Of a stretch of DNA of 64,000 nt, positions 9,681 through 18,172 are shown piece after piece; position 1 is the first letter of the stretch; every line of letters starts with the position of its first letter. The position numbers and the translations under genes were made by a program. Location of the stretch: NCBI RefSeq assembly GCF_016919245.1, contig NZ_JAFEJA010000002.1:2048501-2112500 (forward strand), read 5' to 3'. Below the pieces are notes generated by a model. That model ran no database searches and had not been told where the DNA came from. It saw only the letters and a program-made list of their open reading frames with translations. Origin of the DNA: Streptomyces zhihengii. GTDB lineage: Bacteria; Actinomycetota; Actinomycetes; Streptomycetales; Streptomycetaceae.

Positions 9681-9687
9681 ACACGGG

Positions 9688-10590
9688 TTATGCGGCTTGG
9701 GCCAGCGTAGTTGGTGTGAGCTGGAGAGCTTCCTCGAAGGCGATCGGTGATCGTTGCCCGAGGTAGGAATGTCGGCGTCGGGTGTTGTAGCGGTGGAGCC
9801 ATCGGAAGGCGTCGAGCCGGGCCTCGCGCTCGGTGGACCAGCCTTTCCGTCCCTGCAGGGTCTCGCGTTTGAAGGTGGCGTTGAAGGACTCGGCGAGTGC
9901 ATTGTCCGCGCTGGACCCGACCGCGCTCATGCTTCGCCGCACCCCTGCTGACCTGCATGCTTCAGCGAAAATTCTGCTCGTGTACTGGGCTCCGTGGTCG
10001 GTGTGCATGATCGATCCGGCGAGGCTGCCGCGGGTGCGGATCGCCGCGGCCAGGGCGTCGGTGACGAGGTCCGCGCGCATGTGGTCGGCGATCGCCCAGC
10101 CCGCCAGGCGTCGTGAGGCAAGGTCTATGACGGTCGCCAGGTAGCAGAACTTCCCGCCCTCGATGGGCAGGTAAGTGATGTCGCCGACGTACTTCGTGTT
10201 CGGTTTGTCCGCGGTGAAGTCGCGGCCGATCAGGTCCGGGGCCTTGGCCGCGGCCGGGTCTGGGACGGTAGTGCGGTGCCGGCGACGCAACCGGACCCCC
10301 TCGATCCCGGACGCCCTCATGATCCTGGCGACCCGCTTGTGGTTGACCACCTCACCGTTCTTCTCGCGAAGCTCGGCAGTGATCCTCGGGACTCCGTAAG
10401 TGCCGTCCGATTCCTGGTGCACCGCCCGTATCCGGGTCGCCAGGCGGGCGTCGGCTGATTGCCGGGCGGCGCGGTCAGCGGCTGTCCGGCGCCAGTAGTA
10501 GAAGCTCGAGCGGCTGACGCCGAGGATGCTGCACAGCCGCTTCACGCCGTGACGGCGCTGGAGGTCGGCGACACACTGGAAGCGGTTCAC
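9688..10590 (-). CDS. IS3 transposase OrfB (DDE integrase)
   Basis: 300 residues with an N-terminal HTH_21-like region and an rve DDE core. Catalytic positions are visible in YVGDITYLP (first D), IMHTDHGAQYTS (second D) and ALAESFNATFKRE (E). Length and motifs match complete IS3-family OrfB proteins, with no internal stop. It starts at GTG 10590 within the end of OrfA. Confidence 0.9.
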   Translation of the reverse strand: MNRFQCVADLQRRHGVKRLCSILGVSRSSFYYWRRTAADRAARQSADARLATRIRAVHQESDGTYGVPRITAELREKNGEVVNHKRVARIMRASGIEGVRLRRRHRTTVPDPAAAKAPDLIGRDFTADKPNTKYVGDITYLPIEGGKFCYLATVIDLASRRLAGWAIADHMRADLVTDALAAAIRTRGSLAGSIMHTDHGAQYTSRIFAEACRSAGVRRSMSAVGSSADNALAESFNATFKRETLQGRKGWSTEREARLDAFRWLHRYNTRRRHSYLGQRSPIAFEEALQLTPTTLAQAA

Positions 10591-10892
10591 CAGCGCGTCT
10601 CCCCGGCGAAATACTTCGCCGCTTTGCGCAGGATCTCGCGTTCCTCCTCCAGCTCACGGACCTTCTTCCGCAAAGCGGCGTTCTCCGCCTCCAGCGGGGC
10701 CGGCGGCTGAGAGGGGTCCTGCGTCCGCCGGCCCCGGGGACGACTCACGCCGGCGGCCCTCACCCAGTTCCGCAGGGTCTCCGGATTGATCCCCAGATCG
10801 GCGGCGACCGACCTGATCGTCGCTTCCGGCCGCGACTCGTACAGCGCGACCGCGTCCGCCTTGAACTGCGGCGGGTAGTTCTTCATGACCAC
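10587..10892 (-). CDS. IS3 transposase OrfA (HTH protein)
   Basis: 101 residues. A helix-turn-helix of IS3/IS911 OrfA type (IRSVAADLGINPETLRNWVR) is followed by a leucine-zipper-like tail (ALRKKVRELEEEREILRKAA). It binds the IS ends. Its TGA overlaps the GTG of OrfB (GTGA), so OrfB may be made by coupled reinitiation or by the frameshifting typical of IS3 elements. Confidence 0.88.
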   Translation of the reverse strand: MVMKNYPPQFKADAVALYESRPEATIRSVAADLGINPETLRNWVRAAGVSRPRGRRTQDPSQPPAPLEAENAALRKKVRELEEEREILRKAAKYFAGETRW

Positions 10893-11065
10893 GAGATGTC
10901 CGTTCTCAGATCCTCAGGATCCAGTGTCTCGTGTGTTCAACATCCGGGGTCAAGGCCCAGGACTCGTGCCGCAGAGTGCGACGAGTGATCCGCGCTGGCC
11001 CAGACCGACCTGACTCCGGTCGGCCAACTGGGGCGTTGCGTTTGGGATCTGCCCGCGGACGGCTT

Positions 11066-11218
11066 TTCCTCTACCTCCGCGTCGACTCTGTCGGCTTCTC
11101 CACCGTCCCCGAGCCCACCCGCTTGACCGACTTCGTCGGCACCCGCGGGGAGCGATTGTCCATACGTGTGGATCGTCGGCGTCGGCAGGTAGTTGGGGTT
11201 TGTCCGTAGCAGCGCGCC
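11066..11218. repeat. 153-bp dispersed repeat, copy A (second copy 32036-32188)
   Basis: The sequence from TTCCTCTACCTCCGCGTCGA to the TAG near 11209 and about 10 bases beyond recurs almost unchanged at 32036-32188 in the same orientation, offset 20970 bases. In one plus frame both copies read as the end of a protein (LTDFVGTRGERLSIRVD, ending GVCP then stop). Upstream of both copies the sequences diverge. The rest of 10958-11292 shows nothing else recognisable. Confidence 0.75.
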
Positions 11219-11292
11219 TATTGAACTTGAACGATGATGCTCCTATTGATCGTCAAGCCCTCTCGGCAGGGTGAGCGCCGTATGGTTGCCGG

Positions 11293-11736
11293 ATGCGGTA
11301 TTTGGCGGAGTCGTTCCTTCTCGGGGCCCTGCGGCGGGGTCGTTCGGTCGAGCAGTTCCTTGGGCCGTGCGGCTCGGCAGGGCGCCCGGGGGTCCGCTAT
11401 GTAGAAGTTCGTGCGGCGAAGACATCCTTCGAGGTCTATCTCCACACGGTTGAGGACGCCGGCAGTGAGGGCTTCTTCGATCTGGGCGAGTTCCCGCCGT
11501 TCGATCCCGATGACGAGGCCGGCGAGTTTGGGCGGCTCCTGGGCATGGCTGAGGACCCGCTGGCTGCGCTGATCGTTGCCGAGCAGTGCGCCGGAGCGGG
11601 CCGGGGCCGGTGGGTCAACGAGGGGATCGTCCAGGACGAGTACGGCGACTTCGTGCGCGCGGGCCGGCCGTCGGATGCTTCTCCCGGCGGCTGGCTGTGG
11701 CCCGAGATGCCGGACGTGACAGGGCCTCGCGCGTGA
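11293..11736 (+). CDS. Hypothetical protein, acidic
   Basis: 147 residues from ATG 11293 with Streptomyces-like codon use and an acidic central stretch (EFPPFDPDDEAGEFGRLLG). No family or signal peptide is recognised. It ends exactly where the opposing IS110-family transposase ends (11737), so IS sequence may have replaced its natural 3' end. Confidence 0.5.
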   Translation: MRYLAESFLLGALRRGRSVEQFLGPCGSAGRPGVRYVEVRAAKTSFEVYLHTVEDAGSEGFFDLGEFPPFDPDDEAGEFGRLLGMAEDPLAALIVAEQCAGAGRGRWVNEGIVQDEYGDFVRAGRPSDASPGGWLWPEMPDVTGPRA

Positions 11737-12951
11737 TCAGGCGGCTTTGAGCCAGTCCCGGTAGGTGTGGGCGAGGGCGTCGTCCCGGCGGATGCCGCGT
11801 TCGAGGGTAGAGATGGTGGCGGGCCACACCCCGAAGTGGCGGGCTGCGGCGGTGAGGGTGATGTTCTTGGACTGCCGCAGTGGTCTCAGGTCGGCGATGC
11901 CCGGGACGGTGACCGTGGTGGTCAGGCAGCGGAACATCTCCCGGGCGATGGCTCGTTTCAGCAGCCGGATGATTTCCTTCTTGGTTCGGCCGGCGGCGGT
12001 TTGCCGAGCGACGTAGTCGCGGGTGCGGGAGTCGCTGGACATGCGGACCAGGGCGATGCGGTAGAGGGCGGCGTTCGCTGCCCGGTCCCCGCCTCGTGAG
12101 AGACGGTGGCGGTTGGTTCTGCCGCTGGAGGCGGGGACGGGTGCGGCTCCGCAGAGTGCGGCGAAGGATGCCTCGGTCCGCATGCGCTCCGGGTTGCCTC
12201 CGGCGGTGATCAGCAGCTGGGCGGCGGTGTCGGGGCCGACTCCGTGGGCGGCACGCAGGCCGGGGTTCAAGACGGTGGCCTCGCTGTCGAGGACCTTGGT
12301 CCGGGCCGTGTGCTCGGCCGTCAGCTCTTTGACGCGTCGGGCGAGGCTTCTGAGGGCGGCGAGGACCGCGACGTGGACCGCGTCCCCGGCCGGCCGCAGC
12401 CGGGCCAGTGCGTCGGTGCGGTCTGTTCCCTTGAGTCGTCCGTATGTGGCGCGGATGCTCTCGGGTGCGGTGAAGAGGATGTGGGTGATCTGGTTCAGGG
12501 CGGCGGTGCGGGCCTTGACCGCGGAGCGGGCGGCGTTGTGCAGGGCGCGTATACCGGCGACGGTGTCGTCCTTGGGCGAGCCGGAGGCGCGTCCGGAGAA
12601 GGCCGCGCGGGCGGCGGCGTAGGCGTCGATGGGGTCCGACTTGCCGATGCGGCGGCGTTCGGCCCGGTCGGGCCGGTTCACCTCGACGACGCGGTGTCCG
12701 TGGGAGCGGGCGGCACGGGTGAATCCGGCGCCGTAGGAGGCGGTGCCCTCCACGCCGATGGCGATCACGTGGCCGTGGGCGTCCAGGAATGCCAGGGCCG
12801 CGGCGTATCCGGCGGCGGTGGTGGCGAACTCGGCGTCTGCGAGGTGGCCGCCGTTGTCTCCGATAGCCGCGACGTGGATGGTGTCGGCGTGGGAGTCGAC
12901 CCCGCCGAACACGCCTTGGCCCGGGGTTTGCCCTGCCGCCTCTGATGTCAT
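11737..12951 (-). CDS. IS110-family transposase (element A)
   Basis: About 404 residues from ATG 12951; the frame is open to 13191 but the extra N-terminus is not IS110-like. The N-terminal DEDD RuvC-like domain shows GGVDSHADTIHVA, IGVEGTASYG and GKSDPIDAYAAARA. The C-terminal Tnp2-like domain has the probable catalytic serine in PVPASSGRTNRHRLSRGG. IS110 enzymes are serine/DEDD recombinases that leave no target duplication and, where studied (IS621), are guided by a bridge RNA from the element's non-coding end. It points away from element B across ~320 bp. Confidence 0.88.
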   Translation of the reverse strand: MTSEAAGQTPGQGVFGGVDSHADTIHVAAIGDNGGHLADAEFATTAAGYAAALAFLDAHGHVIAIGVEGTASYGAGFTRAARSHGHRVVEVNRPDRAERRRIGKSDPIDAYAAARAAFSGRASGSPKDDTVAGIRALHNAARSAVKARTAALNQITHILFTAPESIRATYGRLKGTDRTDALARLRPAGDAVHVAVLAALRSLARRVKELTAEHTARTKVLDSEATVLNPGLRAAHGVGPDTAAQLLITAGGNPERMRTEASFAALCGAAPVPASSGRTNRHRLSRGGDRAANAALYRIALVRMSSDSRTRDYVARQTAAGRTKKEIIRLLKRAIAREMFRCLTTTVTVPGIADLRPLRQSKNITLTAAARHFGVWPATISTLERGIRRDDALAHTYRDWLKAA

Positions 12952-13270
12952 GCTGATGGTGCCTTCCCAACCGGAGGTGGGCGCCGGCCGGGTGGCGCAG
13001 ACAGGACATTGAGGGGGCTTCTGACCAAGCTCCTGACTTGTTGAATCGACCCCAGACGCTCGGTCTGCAGCCGTAGCGTCCAGGGTGTCGGTCGGCATGG
13101 GCCCGCAGTGCTCCTTGCCGCCCTCGGGCTGGCTCACTGATAGCGTGCCGCCGCCGGCCGACACCCGCGCGGTGTGGCTCGACAGAGGCATGAAGGTGAC
13201 GCAGTGACTTCAAGTCAGGGTGCCCACCGCACTCCCCTTCCTGACTCATCGAGTGCGAGGACAGCAGCCT

Positions 13271-14305
13271 GTGATCCTGATCGGTGTCGATCCCCACAAG
13301 TCATCCCACACCGCCGTCGCTGTCGACGCCGCAGGTCACCAGGTGGCCCAGCGCCGCTTCGTCGTCAACGCCGGAACCTTCCGGCAGCTGATGCGCTGGT
13401 GCGAGCAGTGGCCCGAGCGTCGTTTTGCGGTCGAGGGCGCCGGCGGCCTGGGGCGCTCACTCGCCCAGCAGCTGGCCGCCGCGGGCGAGAACGTGGTCGA
13501 CGTGCCCTCCACCCTGTCGGCCCGGGCCCGGCTGCTGGCCACCGGCGGCGATCGCAAGACCGATGCCAAGGACGCCCTCCACGTCGCCCAGGTCGCCCTC
13601 TTTCGCCATGACCTGCGCCCCGTGGTCCAGGAAGACCAGACCACGATCCTTCGACTGCTGACCGAGCGCCGAGACGACCTGGTCCACGAGCGCACCCGCG
13701 TCCTCAACCGCCTCCACGCCGTCCTGCGCGACCTCCTGCCCGGCGGAGCCCCCACCGGCTTGTCGGCCGACAAGGCTGCCGCTTTTATGAAGGGCATCCG
13801 GCCGGTCACAGCCACCGACAACTGCCGCCGGGACATAGCCCGTGACCTGCTGGCCGACCTGCGCCGACTGGACCGGCAGGTCAAAGACAACGAGGCCGAG
13901 ATGCGTGAGGCCGTCGCGGCAACCCGCACCACGCTGACTACCCTGCCGGGCCTGGGCACCGTGCTGGCCGCGAAGGTCCTCGGCCACATCGGGGACGTCA
14001 GCCGATTCCGCACCGAGCACCACTTCGCCAGCTACACCGGCAGTGCACCCTTGGATACCTCCAGCGGCAACAACGTCCGCCACCGGCTCAACACCGGCGG
14101 CAACCGCGCACTGAACTCGGTCCTGCACACCATCGCCGTCTGCCAGATCCGCGACGGCGGGCGCGGCCAGGACTACTACCTCCGCAAGATCAGCGAGGGG
14201 AAAACGCCTTCAGAGGCCCGCAGGGCTCTCAAGCGAAGGCTGTCCAACGTGGTCTACCGGATCATGAAACGAGACCAGCGAAACCGCCTCGCTCAGGCCG
14301 CTTGA
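13271..14305 (+). CDS. IS110-family transposase (element B)
   Basis: About 344 residues from GTG 13271, with GAGGAC 12 bases upstream; an alternative GTG lies at 13220. DEDD motifs: IGVDPHKSSHTAV, AVEGAGGLGR, KTDAKDALHVAQ. The C-terminal serine motif is APLDTSSGNNVRHRLNTGG. It is clearly divergent from element A in sequence and has a different C-terminus (RRLSNVVYRIM). It appears full length. The 12952-13270 interval between the two starts holds no gene and may contain element ends and guide RNA. Confidence 0.88.
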   Translation: MILIGVDPHKSSHTAVAVDAAGHQVAQRRFVVNAGTFRQLMRWCEQWPERRFAVEGAGGLGRSLAQQLAAAGENVVDVPSTLSARARLLATGGDRKTDAKDALHVAQVALFRHDLRPVVQEDQTTILRLLTERRDDLVHERTRVLNRLHAVLRDLLPGGAPTGLSADKAAAFMKGIRPVTATDNCRRDIARDLLADLRRLDRQVKDNEAEMREAVAATRTTLTTLPGLGTVLAAKVLGHIGDVSRFRTEHHFASYTGSAPLDTSSGNNVRHRLNTGGNRALNSVLHTIAVCQIRDGGRGQDYYLRKISEGKTPSEARRALKRRLSNVVYRIMKRDQRNRLAQAA

Positions 14306-14497
14306 CACACAGAGGCGCTATCAGGTCATGTTCCGCCCGGCCGGAGCCATGAGAACAGGTTCCGGCAGCCGGACAGAACACCTTGAAGACAGCCCAGCAG
14401 GGCGTCAGTCAGTGGCAGAGCCACGACCACCGGAACCTGAGTATCAGCATCAATGTCGGTGGTGTCGCATAGACCGCTGAACTCTGACCGTTCGAGA

Positions 14498-14860
14498 TCA
14501 AGAGCGTGTCTGCAGCCAGCGACGCGCGGCAGCCAGGGTCACCTCGACGTCGTCGCTCCAGGAACAGACTTCCAGCCACGACAGGTAGCCGCCTTGCGTA
14601 AAGACCAGGACCTCGCCGGGGCACTCGCCAGCCTCGCTGACGAGCTGCGCTTCGGCCGCCACGACAGTGCTGGGACCAGTAGGTGCGGGCTCCGCCTTGC
14701 TGGTGTCGAGTTCGAAATAGGCGGTTCCGCATCCGCATGTGCAGCGCCCTCGCACGCTGAGGTGCGGAACCTGCCTTCGGAGCGCGACATGAACCGGATT
14801 GTCCGTGTTCAGGACTGCCGCGAGCGCATCGGCTACGTCGGCAGGCAGGCTCTCGGTCAT
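14498..14860 (-). CDS. Hypothetical protein with CTCGCG motif
   Basis: About 120 residues from ATG 14860 (MTESLPADVADALAAVLN); the frame extends to ATG 14908. A cysteine-rich segment RGRCTCGCGTAYFELD near residue 50 could bind a metal. The rest is a small alpha/beta protein ending AAARRWLQTRS. Codon use is genomic. The family is not recognised. The 14306-14497 interval before it holds no visible feature. Confidence 0.55.
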   Translation of the reverse strand: MTESLPADVADALAAVLNTDNPVHVALRRQVPHLSVRGRCTCGCGTAYFELDTSKAEPAPTGPSTVVAAEAQLVSEAGECPGEVLVFTQGGYLSWLEVCSWSDDVEVTLAAARRWLQTRS

Positions 14861-14932
14861 TCCGTCACCGTATCTGACCAGCAACTTTGACTTGACCGTG
14901 CCGGCCAATCGCCGATCGGCCAGCCGTTGCGT

Positions 14933-15375
14933 TCACTCGTCCAGGGCCAGGCCTGTGCCGGCGAGGCAGCCGTTGATGACCTCTGGTCGGTACTGCACCA
15001 TTATGAGCTTGCGCTTGACGGCGCGAGTGATCTGGCCGAGGTCGGCTGCGGCAAGGTTGCCGATGTCGCGCTTGACCAGCGACCAGATGCCCTCCTGCGG
15101 GTTCAAGTCCGGCGAGTAGCTCGGAAGCTGGAAGACGGTGAGCCAGTCCGCGTGGTCGGCGATGAACTGGCGCATCGGCTCGACCAGGTGCGTGCGCAGG
15201 TTGTCCCAGACCAGCACGATCGGGCCGTCGAGCTGGATGTGCGCTCTGACCAGCAGGTTGCGCAGGTCGCGCCACCCGATGCCCTTCGGCTCGCCCTTGC
15301 GGCCCCGGTACTCGCGGACCGAGTAGAACATCCGGGACCGCTTCCCCGGCTTGTAGCAGGTCAACCCGGCCATGG
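14933..15375 (-). pseudogene. IS630-family transposase, C-terminal fragment
   Basis: Encodes the last ~145 residues of an IS630/Tc1-mariner-like DDE transposase: GPIVLVWDNLRTHLV (second catalytic D) and LPSYSPDLNPQEGIWSLVKR (terminal acidic residue). The N-terminal HTH and first D are absent; above ~15375 the frame becomes unrelated sequence. Therefore it is a dead remnant. Confidence 0.82.
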
Positions 15376-15692
15376 GCACCCGGCCCGAGCCCCGCCCACG
15401 GACACCTCCGCCCGGACGAGCCGCGGGCTCTGGAGGAGTGGAACGGCTTCTCATACGAGCCCGCGGGCACCGCCGCGAACCTCTCGGAGGCCCAGCTGTG
15501 GGTGAACGGGATCGACCCGGGTACCGGGACCGCGAGCAAGTATGTGCGATTGGACGCCGCCCCGGCGGCCGGGATGAAGCGTCCGGCCGATGCTGGCCGC
15601 CGCCGGCCCCGTTCCGCAGGGTATGGACTTCGCCGCTGGTCGAGGTTTCTCCTGGACGTACACCCCCGTCCGCATCGGTGACTGGGGGCGCT

Positions 15693-15828
15693 GTGTACGA
15701 CACGCTCCACGCCGCAGTGCACCCGACCCGGCCCGGCCGCTGCCGGGTGACCGTGGCCGGGGACATCGACGTGGTCAGCGCCCTCGACGTCCGGGAAGCC
15801 CTCCGGGCTGCCCACGACTGCCGGGATG
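15693..15828 (+). pseudogene. STAS anti-sigma-factor antagonist, N-terminal fragment
   Basis: From GTG 15693 the frame reads the first ~45 residues of a STAS domain (CRVTVAGDIDVVSALDVREA), the usual beta-alpha start of SpoIIAA-like antagonists. It breaks at ~15828, exactly where a 101-bp repeat begins, so the phospho-serine half is missing. The preceding 15430-15600 contains another unidentified coding remnant (AQLWVNGIDPGTG). Confidence 0.6.
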
Positions 15829-15923
15829 TGAGGTATCGCGAGAGCGGGGCTGGAAGGGCACGGCGCCCTCGGCGGCCGAGTCCTCGCCGTGGATGCTGAA
15901 GGTCGCGAGCGCGTTGATGATCC
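15823..15923. repeat. 101-bp CRISPR-adjacent repeat, copy 1 (copy 2 at 52626-52726)
   Basis: From GGGATGTGAGGTATCGCGAG to GCGTTGATGATCC this stretch matches 52626-52726 at about 87 percent by eye with equal length and the same orientation. Both copies sit directly before CRISPR-like repeats. The opposite strand of each can be read as INALATF..ED.A..GAVPF.PR.RDTSHP. A coding origin is therefore possible, but no protein family is recognised. Confidence 0.7.
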
Positions 15924-16008
15924 CGCGCCCGCGGGGATGCTCCGGGCCGTGAGTTCGCCTGCTCGCCCGGCGGGGTGCCGTATCCGGGCCCGCGGGGTTG
16001 GCCGGTTT
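15919..16008. CRISPR. Two-repeat remnant of a type I-E-like CRISPR array
   Basis: Two GC-palindromic units, CCGCGCCCGCGGGGATG near 15924 and CCGGGCCCGCGGGG near 15985, have their CGCGGGG cores exactly 61 bases apart (15930 and 15991). This matches the 28-29 bp repeat plus 32-33 bp spacer of actinobacterial type I-E arrays. One spacer is retained. No cas gene is adjacent. The second unit is degenerate. Confidence 0.6.
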
Positions 16009-16022
16009 GGCGGGCATGAGAA

Positions 16023-16109
16023 GTCGGACAGCTCCCGCTGCGTCAGCCCCGCCAGCCGCCGCTGCTCCTTGATCCGCTCACCGGTGTGGTCCCAGTCCCG
16101 CGGCGGCAT
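16023..16109 (-). pseudogene. XRE-type HTH regulator, N-terminal fragment
   Basis: From ATG 16109 about 29 residues match the start of an XRE/Cro HTH protein (RIKEQRRLAGLTQRELSD). The frame then runs into the CRISPR-like repeat sequence, so the gene has lost everything after the first two helices. This is a short fragment; assignment rests on the HTH pattern alone. Confidence 0.5.
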
Positions 16110-16229
16110 ACCGGACTCGCGTCTCTGACTTGTTACTTGGAACGCTACGCGCTGCTCTATGCCGCGACAGGGGGATGCACAAGGGACTCCGTCGAGTTGG
16201 TGGGCGCCTGGCTGTGATCGGATACACCC

Positions 16230-16784
16230 ATGACCAATCCGACCCTGTACCTGTTCAGCAGCGCGGCCCCGCCCGTCTTCGACGTCGCACGCGTCATCGA
16301 GGAGGCGCAGGCCGACGGCTGGGACGTATGCCTCGGTCTCACCCCGACGGCCGCCCGCTGGCTTGCTGACTCCCTCGACGGCCTCGCCGCCCTCACCGGT
16401 CACCCCGTCCGCTGGGACTACAGCCTTCCCGGACAGCCGGACGTGTGGCCGCAGCCGGACGCCGTCGTCGTCGCGCCGGCGACCTTCAATACGATCAACC
16501 AGTGGGCGCTCGGGATCACGGACAAGTGGCTCGTCGGCGTAATTGCCGAGGGCATCGGCAGGAGCATCCCTATGGCGATGATGCCGTGCGTGAACCGGGC
16601 ACACCTCGCGCACCCGCAGTTCGAGCGCTCGATCGACGCCCTCCGGAACGCTGGGGTCCGGGTGCTGTACGGCGAAGGCGGCTTCATCCCGAACGAACCG
16701 GGCCAGGGCAATCCCGCCACGTACCCCTGGAGGGCCACCCTGGACGCCGTCGCCGACAACCTCGGCCCGACCTCCATCGCCTAG
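16230..16784 (+). CDS. Flavoprotein (phosphopantothenoylcysteine decarboxylase-like)
   Basis: 184 residues of the HFCD flavoprotein fold: an N-terminal Rossmann-like strand YLFSSAAPPVFDVARV, the FMN-binding PATFNTINQWALGITDKW (variant of PxTANTIxKxAxGIAD) and a substrate-loop PMAMMPCVN. The family decarboxylates cysteine-derived substrates or acts on peptide C-termini using FMN. No CoaB domain or RiPP precursor is beside it, so the substrate is unknown. It appears intact and is separated by ~130 bp from the convergent GNAT gene. Confidence 0.82.
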   Translation: MTNPTLYLFSSAAPPVFDVARVIEEAQADGWDVCLGLTPTAARWLADSLDGLAALTGHPVRWDYSLPGQPDVWPQPDAVVVAPATFNTINQWALGITDKWLVGVIAEGIGRSIPMAMMPCVNRAHLAHPQFERSIDALRNAGVRVLYGEGGFIPNEPGQGNPATYPWRATLDAVADNLGPTSIA

Positions 16785-16918
16785 GCTCCCTTTCACCGCT
16801 CCGGAACGGTCCACGAGACAAGATGACGATGCCGTACCCGGGACCGCTCGCGAGTTTGTCGAGGATGCCGACAACTTTTTGGCTCAGGCAGAGCGTCCGT
16901 TCTGTCGCGCGCGACCGG

Positions 16919-18166
16919 CTAGTGCAGTCGTGGTGGCTGCTGGTCGTAGGTACTCCGGTGGGGGGTTTGCCCCGGGGGCTGCTCTGCACGTCGGGGTTCG
17001 CTAACAGGCTCCGGCGGGTCGGAGGCGGCGAGGCGTGCGCTGCTTTCGGCAGTGATACGTCGCGCGAGAGCCGCGATCTCTACCTCCCGCGCGGCGAGGA
17101 GATCCTCGGGTTGGCGGCGGGTGCTCAGGCCGGGCCGTAGTTCCCCGATCACGTCATAGCGGGCGGCGTAACGGGCGCTCACCGGGCCTTCGGGGGCGAT
17201 CGCGGCGCCGACCGGAGGGCTGAGGTCTGTCTCGTGCGTCAGCCACGGTGTGGCCGCATCCCGCCATGCCATGCCGTGAACGTCCACCTCGATTCCGGGG
17301 GAGTCGAGGTAGCGCACCCAGTCGGCCCGTGCATGATGCTCGGGCATTTCCTGCCCGGCCGAGAGCCGGACCTGGAAGGTGACATGCGTGGAGGCGGCTT
17401 CGGACTGCGTTGGCGGGAGGCGGATCTGTTCTTCCGCCAGGTCCCCGAAGGCGGCGTGTCGGGAGGCGCTCCACGGCTGGTCATGGGGCAGGTTGCCGTG
17501 TCCGATGTGATGGAGCAGCAGGTCGGCCCGCTCCGCGGCGCTGCGCTGACCGTCGTGCACGACCCGGTGAATCCGCGGCGGCAGAACGATCCGGATCCCG
17601 CCGTACAGGTTCTGGACGGCCGGATCGGGTCCGGACGCCGCAGCCTCCCGGTAGGCGGCGGCCCATTCAAGCGCATCTTCTTCCAGCGGCTGCCCGTATC
17701 GGTGTTCCGCGTCCCGGTGCCCGTCCAGGCCCAGTTCCTGATTTCGGTAGGCGTTCGCTGCCCGGTGTGCGGCCACCTGCAGCGCGGGGAAGTACGCCGC
17801 CCATTCGGACATGGGCCGGTTGTGAATATTGCGTTCCGGCGCCGGGTCCGTGTACGCGTCCCACCACCGTGCCCCGGCGTGCTGCCGGGAACCGTGGTTG
17901 ATCCAGGCCTGCGGATGCGCCGCATGCAGGGCATCCATCATCACCGAGGCCAGCCCACGGCGCTGGAACCGCGGCTCGACCGCCAGTTGCCACACCGTCA
18001 GGGCCCGACCATCGGGATGGCGCAGGAAGTCCAGCCGCCCGGCCATCTCGCCGCCGACCAGGGCCATTATCCGCCTGGGCACCCACGTGTCGCTGTGAGA
18101 GATCTTCCAGTCGGTCAGCCACAGTGCAACACCCTCGTTCCCAAGCTGGGCTTCGGCCCCGGCCAC
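16919..18166 (-). CDS. GNAT acetyltransferase-domain protein with long C-terminal extension
   Basis: 415 residues. Residues ~35-95 show a GNAT core with the acetyl-CoA loop LAVEPRFQRRGLASVMMDAL (motif A, Q/RxxGxG/A). The remaining ~300 residues are charged; they contain SEWAAYFPALQVAAHRAANA and a region (VTFQVRLSAGQEMPEHH) that could be a second small domain, and end in a proline-rich tail. The substrate is unknown. It starts 7 bases after the stop of the upstream small gene, so the two form an operon. Confidence 0.75.
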   Translation of the reverse strand: MAGAEAQLGNEGVALWLTDWKISHSDTWVPRRIMALVGGEMAGRLDFLRHPDGRALTVWQLAVEPRFQRRGLASVMMDALHAAHPQAWINHGSRQHAGARWWDAYTDPAPERNIHNRPMSEWAAYFPALQVAAHRAANAYRNQELGLDGHRDAEHRYGQPLEEDALEWAAAYREAAASGPDPAVQNLYGGIRIVLPPRIHRVVHDGQRSAAERADLLLHHIGHGNLPHDQPWSASRHAAFGDLAEEQIRLPPTQSEAASTHVTFQVRLSAGQEMPEHHARADWVRYLDSPGIEVDVHGMAWRDAATPWLTHETDLSPPVGAAIAPEGPVSARYAARYDVIGELRPGLSTRRQPEDLLAAREVEIAALARRITAESSARLAASDPPEPVSEPRRAEQPPGQTPHRSTYDQQPPRLH

Positions 18167-18172
18167 GGCCGT

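Larger units (their letters stand above)
9658..10957 (-). mobile_element. IS3-family insertion sequence with both terminal inverted repeats
   Basis: Imperfect terminal inverted repeats of about 27 bp enclose two overlapping transposase frames. The left end reads GGGCCTTGACCCCGAAT from 9658 and the right end, on the opposite strand, GGGCCTTGACCCCGGAT ending near 10957. A target duplication is not clear by eye. Both ends and both frames appear intact, so it may still be mobile. It interrupts the short gene after the NUDIX hydrolase. Confidence 0.8.

Noticed and set aside
11615..13297. 560-residue minus-strand frame
   Set aside because: Arginine/proline-rich shadow of the IS110 element A transposase in another frame.
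14865..16874. 669-residue minus-strand frame
   Set aside because: A chance-open frame running through the IS630, STAS, CRISPR and XRE fragments and antisense to the flavoprotein; no consistent domain.
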